Assembly: GCA_945870085.1 (NCBI GenBank) | Contig: CAMBQX010000038.1 | Span: 1-12,173 of the forward strand | Direction: 5' to 3' | Source: Bifidobacterium breve | GTDB taxonomy: Bacteria > Actinomycetota > Actinomycetes > S36-B12 | DNA length: 12,173 nt | Shown here: in pieces, positions 7,701-12,173 of the stretch | How positions within the stretch are numbered: position 1 is the first letter of the stretch | Layout: the number at the start of each line of letters is the position of its first letter | Notes under the pieces: generated by a model | The model's database searches: none | What the model saw: only the letters and a program-made list of their open reading frames with translations | What the model was told of the DNA's origin: nothing | Translations under genes and position numbers: made by a program

Positions 7701-8460
7701 GCAAACACTCGCAGACCTCGCATTGGATAACGAGGGAAAGCGAATCACCTTTCCCGATACTCAAGCACGCCCGGTGCCAGTAATTACCAGCCCCGAGTGG
7801 TCCGGTAGCGAACATGGTGGACGACGTTATACGGCGTTCGCGATAAATGTCGAGCGGCTTAAGCCTTGGCACACCCTTACCGGGCGTATGCACTTCTTCC
7901 TAGACCACGACTGGATGAGCGAAATTGGGGAAAACATGCCGATATTCCGCCCACCACTAAACCTGCACCGGCTAGACGGTAACCAGCAGACAGGGTTCGG
8001 TAAAGAAGTCACCGTCCGTTATCTAACCCCGCACTCAAAATGGTCGATTCACTCCGAATACCAAGACAACCTGTTCATGCTTTCACTTTCACGTGGTGGG
8101 CCCGAAATCTGGATTAGCCCACAAGACGCTGGTGCCATCGGAGTTAAAGATAACGAATGGATCGAGTCATATAACAGAAATGGCGTGGTTGTAGCACGGG
8201 CCATAGTCTCGCACCGCATGCCAGAGGGAACTGTCTACATGTACCACGCAAAAGATCGTACGGTCGACGTACCGCGAGCAGAACTAAGTGGTAAACGTGG
8301 CGGTATCCACAACTCACTAACCAGGCTCATGATTAAGCCGACCCACCTTGTCGGCGGCTATGCACAATTGTCATTCGCCTTCAACTACCTGGGCCCAACA
8401 GGCAATCAACGTGATGAGATCACCGTTATTCGGCGCCGCAATCAGGAGGTTCAGTACTAA
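4768..8460 (+). CDS. narG: Respiratory nitrate reductase alpha subunit NarG
   Basis: The 1230-residue catalytic subunit, close to the usual 1230-1250. It reduces nitrate to nitrite at a molybdenum bis-MGD centre on the cytoplasmic side of the membrane. His59, Cys63 and Cys67 (THGVNCTGSCSWK) with Cys102 (PRGCPRG) are the FS0 [4Fe-4S] ligands, including the unusual histidine. Asp232 (WYADLP) aligns with the molybdenum-ligating Asp222 of E. coli. TDVPESADWWNASYLIMWGS and NVPVTRTPDAHF follow, and the last ~150 residues form the molybdopterin-dinucleotide-binding domain. The start is GTG 4768, not the in-frame ATG at 4681: GAGGAGA (4754-4760) lies 7 bases upstream, the GTGA overlap with the regulator couples the two, and the extra 29 residues would lie wholly inside the regulator gene. 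No twin-arginine signal is seen, as expected for the cytoplasmic enzyme. Confidence 0.97.
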   Translation: MKTSEKSNANADFLVRAGRFFTPGKASADGRTVTRVGGREGDVFYRDRWSHDKVVRSTHGVNCTGSCSWKVYVKDGIITWESQQTDYPSVGPDSPEYEPRGCPRGAAFSWYTYSPTRVRYPYVRGVLIDAYREARRVHDDPVDAWAAVVNNADTRSRYQRARGKGGLVRAPWSEVNELIAAAHVHTIKNYGPDRVFGFSPIPAMSMASHAAGARFISLLGGSMLSFYDWYADLPVASPQVFGDQTDVPESADWWNASYLIMWGSNVPVTRTPDAHFMAEARYRGQKVVTVSPDYADNTKFADEWMAPHPGTDGALAMAMGHVILKEFFIERQVPRFVDYVKKFSDLPFLVSLKQKDGAWVPDKFVTAADLGDEAEGAAFKTVLVDSATGLPHVPNGSLGFRFNDTGMGKWNLDLEGIDPTLSFQGASDTEPVEVLLPRFDVGQENSESGGVHRRGVPAARLALPTGERLVTTVFDLLLAQYGVGRDGLPGDWPTGYEDPAPYTPAWQEEITGVPAAMAERIGREFAQNAEDSGGRSMIIMGAGTNHWFHSDTIYRTFLALTTLTGTQGVNGGGWAHYVGQEKCRPVTGWAQLAFGLDWSRPPRQMIGTGFWYVQTNQWRYDRLGADLLASPLGDGLLKGKTMIDTIAQSARSGWMPSYPQFDRNPLDLVDEAESLGIEPAEYVAQQLKSGNLKFAIDDPDAKENWPRVLTVWRANLLGSSSKGNEYFLRHLLGTDNSVRAEETPEDERPKDVIWHDEAPEGKLDLLVSIDFRMTSTGLFGDVLLPAATWYEKHDLSSTDMHPFVHAFTPAIDPPWETKSDYDIFQELGRQVSHIARGHLGVRKDLVTVPLLHDTPDEMAVPGGVVQDWRTGEVDLIPGKTAPKFVVVKRDYTEIGAKMSALGPLAETLGMVTKGVAFSPVEEVRELGRINGVIPDGIAAGRPSLVTDVHACETILALSGTTNGRLAVEGFRFLEKRTGQTLADLALDNEGKRITFPDTQARPVPVITSPEWSGSEHGGRRYTAFAINVERLKPWHTLTGRMHFFLDHDWMSEIGENMPIFRPPLNLHRLDGNQQTGFGKEVTVRYLTPHSKWSIHSEYQDNLFMLSLSRGGPEIWISPQDAGAIGVKDNEWIESYNRNGVVVARAIVSHRMPEGTVYMYHAKDRTVDVPRAELSGKRGGIHNSLTRLMIKPTHLVGGYAQLSFAFNYLGPTGNQRDEITVIRRRNQEVQY

Positions 8461-10088
8461 TGAAGATCATGGCCCAGATGGGTATGGTGATGAACCTTGA
8501 TAAGTGCATTGGCTGCCACACCTGCTCAGTGACTTGCAAGCAGGCTTGGACAAATCGCACCGGCGTTGAGTACGCCTGGTTCAACAACGTGGAAACGCGT
8601 CCAGGTCAAGGATATCCGCGCACATATCAAGATCAGGATAAGTGGAAAGGTGGATGGGAGCTAAAGCGCGGAAAGTTACGGCTTCGCTCTGGCGGGCGAG
8701 TGAAGCGCCTACTGCAGATATTCAGTAACCCGAAGTTACCCACTCTTCAGGATTACTACGAACCCTGGACCTATGAGTACGACATGCTGATCTCAACCCC
8801 CTTAGGGGAACATACTCCGGTCGCACGGCCGAAATCATTGATCACCGGTAAGCCGATGAAGATCGAATGGTCAGCAAACTGGGATGACGACCTTGCCGGA
8901 GGCCCTGAACTGGCACCGAATGACCCAGTCCTGGTAAAGATTCGCGACCAAGTCACCGATCGGGTCAAGTTGGAGTTTGAGCAAGCATTCATGTTCTACT
9001 TGCCGCGTATTTGCGAGCACTGCCTAAACCCAGCATGTGTGGCTGCCTGTCCCTCCGGAGCAATGTATAAGCGCGCCGAGGACGGAATTGTTCTCGTCGA
9101 TCAGGACGCCTGTCGCGGATGGCGCATGTGCGTGTCGGGATGCCCCTATAAGAAGGTTTACTTCAACCACAGCACTGGTAAAGCCGAGAAGTGCACACTT
9201 TGTTACCCACGCCTTGAAGTCGGGCTGCCTACGGTTTGTTCCGAGACGTGTGTCGGACGTTTGCGATACCTAGGACTCTTTCTTTACGACGCCGACGGCG
9301 TGAGCGCAGCAGCTGCGACTGAAAATGAACACGATCTACTTCAAGCACAACTTGATTTGTTGCTCGATCCGAACGATCCCATTGTGCAGGAACAGGCACT
9401 TCGTGACGGTATACCTCAAGATTGGCTCGAGGCAGCTAAGAATTCCCCGGTTTACAAGTTAGCCAAGGTGTACAAGGTTGCATTGCCACTACATCCTGAG
9501 TACCGGACAATGCCAATGGTTTGGTACATCCCACCGCTCTCACCTGTAGTAGATGCTTTGCGCGAAACAGGAAACGATGCTGAGGAAGCCGGAAATCTTT
9601 TTGGCGCGCTCGAAGCATTGCGGATCCCGATCGAATATCTCGCAGAGTTGTTCACCGCCGGAGATACCGCCCCGGTAAGCCGGTCGCTGAAAACTCTGGC
9701 GGCAATGCGCTCATACATGCGCGATGTAAATCTGGGTCGTGAGCCCCGGCCAGAAATCCCGGCTGCCGTGGGCATGTCAGAAGAAATGATCTACAACCTG
9801 TACCGACTTTTAGCCATAGCAAAATATGAAGACCGCTATGTAATCCCCAAGGCACACGCAGAAACAGCACGCGACCTCGAAGAGCTTGCCTGCTCACTCG
9901 ATGTTTCCGGTGGCCCTGGGCAATACAAACCTGGCCCATTCGGAGCCGCCTCGAGCCGACCGGTGCCAGTTGCCGTCGAAACATTTCATGCATTAAAGGT
10001 TCGCCAAACGACCGAAGTTCTAATTCCGCTAGATGCAGTTCGAATGAACTTGAAAAATTGGCACGGTAATGGAACGACTAATGACTAA
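8460..10088 (+). CDS. narH: Respiratory nitrate reductase beta subunit NarH
   Basis: The 542-residue iron-sulfur subunit that carries electrons from NarI haem to NarG. All four cluster sets are intact. Set one is C16, C19, C22 and C26 (CIGCHTCSVTC). Set two is C185, C188, C193 and C197 (CEHCLNPACVAAC). Set three is C218, W221, C224 and C228 (CRGWRMCVSGC), where Trp replaces a Cys as in the [3Fe-4S] cluster of NarH. Set four is C245, C248, C260 and C264. Length lies between E. coli NarH (about 512) and mycobacterial NarH. The ATG overlaps the narG stop by one base (TAATG), with AGGAGG at 8444-8449 ten bases upstream; the ATG at 8469 is a less likely start. The poorly conserved C-terminal tail overlaps narJ. 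Confidence 0.97.
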   Translation: MKIMAQMGMVMNLDKCIGCHTCSVTCKQAWTNRTGVEYAWFNNVETRPGQGYPRTYQDQDKWKGGWELKRGKLRLRSGGRVKRLLQIFSNPKLPTLQDYYEPWTYEYDMLISTPLGEHTPVARPKSLITGKPMKIEWSANWDDDLAGGPELAPNDPVLVKIRDQVTDRVKLEFEQAFMFYLPRICEHCLNPACVAACPSGAMYKRAEDGIVLVDQDACRGWRMCVSGCPYKKVYFNHSTGKAEKCTLCYPRLEVGLPTVCSETCVGRLRYLGLFLYDADGVSAAAATENEHDLLQAQLDLLLDPNDPIVQEQALRDGIPQDWLEAAKNSPVYKLAKVYKVALPLHPEYRTMPMVWYIPPLSPVVDALRETGNDAEEAGNLFGALEALRIPIEYLAELFTAGDTAPVSRSLKTLAAMRSYMRDVNLGREPRPEIPAAVGMSEEMIYNLYRLLAIAKYEDRYVIPKAHAETARDLEELACSLDVSGGPGQYKPGPFGAASSRPVPVAVETFHALKVRQTTEVLIPLDAVRMNLKNWHGNGTTND

Positions 10089-10722
10089 TCTGGATTCGCA
10101 AGATACGGCGACCGCACGATTGGCGGCCTCTTGGCTGCTTTGGTATCCAGATGATGAACTTTTCGAGCGTCTCGATGAAATCTCATTAGCCGTTAACTCC
10201 TTGCCTGCGCAAACAGGTACGCCGCTAAAGGCATTCCTCGGCAAACTTTCAAGCACACCGCTGATTGAAATGCAGGCGGACTTTGTGGCTACCTTCGACA
10301 TGAAACGCAAGGCATCTCCTTATCTCACCTATTGGACAGATGGTGATACTCGCAATCGAGGGCAGGCAATCCTTCGATTTAAGCAGGCCTACCTCGCTGC
10401 CGGATTCGACTCCGGCAGCCGCGAATTGGCTGATCACCTGTGCGTGGTTTTGGAGTTTGCCGCAATTGGCGACCAATTGACGGGTGACGCGTTACTCGCT
10501 GAACACAGCGGCCCGATTCACTTACTTCGTGATGCTCTCGTGCAGTTGGCTTCGCCCTACTCGCAAGTCCTCGACGCTGTTGTCGCCACACTTCCGCAGG
10601 TGACCAGCGAAATTCAAGCCAGAATCATTCAACTAGCTGCCCAAGGACCTCCAGCGGAAGAAGTTGGCTTGGAGCCTTTTCCGGTGTTTGTCACCCTTGA
10701 CCCGATTGGCGGCCGGAGATGA
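10069..10722 (+). CDS. narJ: Nitrate reductase assembly chaperone NarJ (delta subunit)
   Basis: A 217-residue TorD-superfamily chaperone that binds apo-NarGH and is needed for molybdenum-cofactor and FS0 insertion before NarI docking; it is not part of the final enzyme. The diagnostic block is MQADFVATFDMKRKASPYLT (68-87), then YWTDGDTRNRG, and ELADHLCVVLEFAA (119-132). The protein is mostly helical with no membrane segment. The ATG at 10069 gives a 20-base overlap with narH; an in-frame ATG at 10081, four codons later, gives an 8-base overlap. Neither has a strong Shine-Dalgarno, so the exact start is uncertain. The stop overlaps narI as ATGA (10719-10722), consistent with stoichiometric translation within the operon. 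Confidence 0.93.
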   Translation: MERLMTNLDSQDTATARLAASWLLWYPDDELFERLDEISLAVNSLPAQTGTPLKAFLGKLSSTPLIEMQADFVATFDMKRKASPYLTYWTDGDTRNRGQAILRFKQAYLAAGFDSGSRELADHLCVVLEFAAIGDQLTGDALLAEHSGPIHLLRDALVQLASPYSQVLDAVVATLPQVTSEIQARIIQLAAQGPPAEEVGLEPFPVFVTLDPIGGRR

Positions 10723-11453
10723 ACTCCACTGACATTTTGTTGTGGGTAGCGCTTCCCTATTTAACAATTGCCGTCTTCGTGACCGGCATGTTCTGGCGCT
10801 ATAAATATGACAAGTTTGGCTGGACCACTAGGTCGAGCCAACTCTACGAACGTAAGGTTATTCGTATTGCAAGCCCGCTCTTCCACCTCGGCATCTTGGC
10901 GGTCCTCGGCGGTCACATCATGGGCCTGCTAATTCCTGAAAATTGGACTGATTCGGCAGGGCTAAGTGAAGATTCGTACCACCTTATGGCCGTTGGTCTA
11001 GGTGCTGTGTCAGGCGCTTGCACCCTGTTCGGAATCTCCCTACTTATCTATCGCCGCCGAACAAACGGTGCTGTATTTGCAGCTACCAGTAAGAACGACA
11101 AGACGATGTACATCTTTTTGACCGCGGCCATCTGCCTTGGTCTGGTAACAACACTTGTTGGATCCGGAATCATTGGTGACGGCTATAACTACCGGGAGAC
11201 AGTATCTCCGTGGTTCCGGTCTATCTTCTTGATGAACCCGCAACCAAATTTGATGGCGGAAGCACCTTTTTCATTCCAGATTCACGCGGTGGCTGGCATG
11301 CTGCTATTTCTAATCTGGCCATTTACCCGATTAGTGCATGCCTTCAGCGCCCCGGTGCAGTACCTCTTTCGCCCTTACGTTGTTTACCGCGAGCGTGGCC
11401 CGCATGATCCGGGAAGTCGCCCGGTAAAACGCGGCTGGGAGCGTGTCGGCTAG
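10719..11453 (+). CDS. narI: Respiratory nitrate reductase gamma subunit NarI (cytochrome b)
   Basis: A 244-residue membrane anchor that oxidises quinol and passes electrons through two b-type haems to NarH. Five hydrophobic helices are seen (about 5-26, 52-71, 88-111, 129-151, 186-206). The haem ligands are all present: H56 and H66 (FHLGILAVLGGH) and H189 and H207 (IHAVAGMLLFLIW, then RLVHAF), matching E. coli His56, His66, His187 and His205. The positively charged tail (VYRERGPHD...KRGWERVG) should face the cytoplasm and NarH. The ATG at 10719 overlaps the narJ stop. It is the last gene of the operon; the next gene (bldC) converges from the other strand 81 bases away. Confidence 0.96.
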   Translation: MNSTDILLWVALPYLTIAVFVTGMFWRYKYDKFGWTTRSSQLYERKVIRIASPLFHLGILAVLGGHIMGLLIPENWTDSAGLSEDSYHLMAVGLGAVSGACTLFGISLLIYRRRTNGAVFAATSKNDKTMYIFLTAAICLGLVTTLVGSGIIGDGYNYRETVSPWFRSIFLMNPQPNLMAEAPFSFQIHAVAGMLLFLIWPFTRLVHAFSAPVQYLFRPYVVYRERGPHDPGSRPVKRGWERVG

Positions 11454-11534
11454 CAAGACGGCGCGCCACCGCACTTGGTATAGCCCGGCTACCGATCGTG
11501 GCCATAGCCTCATTACCTAACAATTTTTTAACAG
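11454..11534. other. Convergent gap between narI and bldC with a weak hairpin
   Basis: This is where both operons should terminate. GGCTAC-CGATC-GTGGCC (11487-11503) can pair with one G-U wobble on the plus-strand transcript, but the six-T run (11524-11529) lies 20 bases further on, so it is a poor intrinsic terminator in either direction. Rho-dependent or readthrough ends are possible. Confidence 0.3.
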
Positions 11535-11741
11535 CTACAGGGTCGGCCGCGCGGGGCCTTGCATTTCAAGTAGCGCCTGCACCTCGCCGGCCCGATACCG
11601 GCGATGGCCCCCAAGGGTTCTGATGCAAGTCAACTTGCCGGCTTTGGCCCAGCGTGTGACGGTCTTCGGATCGACTCTAAAAAGCGCCGCAACTTCTGCT
11701 GGGGTGAGCAATTGCTCCACCTCCGGGCTACGTCCAGACAC
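11535..11741 (-). CDS. bldC: BldC-family MerR-like DNA-binding regulator
   Basis: A 68-residue protein consisting of a single winged helix-turn-helix. The core LLTPAEVAALFRVDPKTV, then TRWAKAGKLT and IRTLGGHRRYR, is nearly identical to Streptomyces BldC, a developmental regulator that binds AT-rich direct repeats head-to-tail and often represses by occupancy. The GTG start at 11741 is chosen because GGAGG (11751-11747) lies 5 bases upstream and the product matches the 68-residue Streptomyces protein. Longer in-frame starts at ATG 11756 (73 residues) and GTG 11810 (91 residues) lack good ribosome-binding sites, and their extra residues are not part of the family core. It converges on narI and is divergent from the DUF3073 gene. 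There is no sequence reason to link it functionally to nitrate reduction. Confidence 0.93.
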   Translation of the reverse strand: MSGRSPEVEQLLTPAEVAALFRVDPKTVTRWAKAGKLTCIRTLGGHRRYRAGEVQALLEMQGPARPTL

Positions 11742-11827
11742 TTCTACCTCCCGCATAGCGCGCCGCTCGGATAACCTGTCGAGACCGAACGTCCCTACTG
11801 TTCCACCCACTCACCCAGGCGGCAAGC

Positions 11828-11866
11828 AAAAACGGGCAATTCGACCATATTTCTCAGAAATTGCCC
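11828..11866 (-). terminator. Terminator-like hairpin in the bldC leader
   Basis: On the minus strand, GGGCAATT (11866-11859) pairs perfectly with AATTGCCC (11841-11834) across a 17-base loop and is followed by GTTTTTG. This has the form of an intrinsic terminator, yet no gene ends here; the structure sits about 90 bases upstream of the bldC start. An overlapping palindrome, ATTTCT-C-AGAAAT (11849-11861), shares three bases with one arm. It could be an attenuator, the end of a short RNA, or a protein-binding site. Confidence 0.4.
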
Positions 11867-12036
11867 TCATAGCACCGAAGGGAAGCCCCACCACAAGCAG
11901 GTTTAGGCACCGGCGTTGCCTAAGCCGAGGCTAAGAACACCACCGGTGTGCTCGCGGTGGCCGGGGAGCAGGTAGTCTGGGCCCACGCTGAGTGGCTCGG
12001 TTAACCCGGTCGCAGCAGCAATTTCCGTCCACACGA

Positions 12037-12054
12037 CTGGGGCACTTGCCCCGG
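12037..12054 (+). promoter_or_regulatory. GC-rich hairpin before the DUF3073 ribosome-binding site
   Basis: CTGGGGC-ACTT-GCCCCGG forms a 7-bp stem (one U-G pair) with a four-base loop, ending two bases before the GAGGGGG Shine-Dalgarno at 12057-12063. It may stabilise the 5' end of the message or affect initiation; no known riboswitch is recognised. Confidence 0.3.
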
Positions 12055-12070
12055 ATGAGGGGGTCGAGCC

Positions 12071-12173
12071 ATGGGGCGCGGCCGGGCAAAAGCCAAGCAA
12101 ACCAAGGTTGCCCGTGAATTGAAGTACGGCGGGCCACAGACCGATTTTGATCGGCTGCAAGCAGAGTTGGCTG
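12071..12173 (+). CDS. DUF3073 family protein (5' part only)
   Basis: The first 34 codons of an actinobacterial DUF3073 protein, continuing past the right edge. The opening MGRGRAKAKQTKVARELKY, then TDFDRLQAEL, matches the strongly conserved basic N-terminus of this family. The ATG is preceded by GAGGGGG (12057-12063) with 7-base spacing. Family members are short, charged and of unknown function. In Streptomyces, as I recall, the gene lies near bldC and the purF-purM genes, so this pair marks ancestral chromosome next to the nitrate cluster. The basic start suggests nucleic-acid contact, but that is only an inference. Confidence 0.88.
   Translation, partial: MGRGRAKAKQTKVARELKYGGPQTDFDRLQAELA

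Larger units (their letters stand above)
11742..12070. other. 329-bp divergent region between bldC and the DUF3073 gene, no gene seen
   Basis: The region contains the bldC leader hairpin, a GC-rich hairpin just before the DUF3073 ribosome-binding site, and short palindromes such as CACCGGTG (11941-11948). No tRNA, rRNA or recognisable riboswitch was found. Minus-strand open frames across 11903-12160 run antisense through the DUF3073 start and have no ribosome-binding site. No clear -35/-10 pair could be fixed for either gene. Confidence 0.5.

Noticed and set aside
11487..11529. Intrinsic terminator for narI
   Set aside because: The 6-bp stem contains a wobble pair and the T-run is 20 bases away; kept only as a weak note for the gap.
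11903..12160. 85-residue minus-strand open frame
   Set aside because: It is antisense to the conserved DUF3073 start and lacks a ribosome-binding site and any recognised motif.
1..12173. CRISPR array, tRNA or rRNA genes, insertion sequences
   Set aside because: No regularly spaced repeats, cloverleaf-like segments, transposase frames or terminal inverted repeats were seen on either strand.

Overview
The window is a chromosomal segment of a moderate-GC actinobacterium (Actinomycetota). The right end carries a BldC-type MerR-like regulator and the start of a DUF3073 protein, both typical of that phylum. The genes use GTG starts, overlap by 1 to 20 bases, and include some that look leaderless. 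GC looks lower than in Streptomyces or Mycobacterium, so a freshwater or sediment lineage is plausible, but the species cannot be named from the sequence.

Layout. Positions 1-1244, minus strand: a truncated class I SAM-dependent methyltransferase (1-1074, runs off the left edge) and, just upstream and coupled by a TAGTG overlap, a 56-residue single-pass membrane protein with a YIDAGSGS motif. Positions 1245-1344: a gap with a 16-bp imperfect direct repeat at a 22-bp period. Positions 1345-4031, minus strand: two nitrate/nitrite MFS transporters joined by an ATGA overlap, a NarK1-type followed by an E. coli NarK-like type. Positions 4032-4108: a 77-bp divergent control region with a leaderless-type -10 box and an ATCAC-N6-GTGAT inverted repeat. 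Positions 4109-11453, plus strand: a winged-helix regulator with three C-terminal cysteines, then narG, narH, narJ and narI, every junction overlapping. Positions 11535-11741, minus strand: bldC. Positions 11742-12070: no gene seen, but there are hairpins in the bldC leader and ahead of the next gene. Positions 12071-12173, plus strand: the start of a DUF3073 protein.

How it works together. The core is a nitrate respiration locus. The two transporters bring nitrate in and export nitrite. NarGHI is the membrane-bound, cytoplasm-facing molybdenum nitrate reductase (NarG catalytic, NarH iron-sulfur, NarI quinol-oxidising cytochrome b), and NarJ is its assembly chaperone. The regulator is the first gene of the operon, and its probable operator lies in its own promoter region. 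No NarXL-type two-component system, FNR box, molybdenum-cofactor gene or nitrite reductase is present in the window. The working hypothesis is that the cysteine-bearing regulator is an iron-sulfur switch of SufR or ArnR style that represses both directions in air and releases them under anoxia or nitric oxide. The less described part is the small-membrane-protein/methyltransferase pair at the left end, whose methyltransferase carries an N-terminal domain with kinase-like signature positions.
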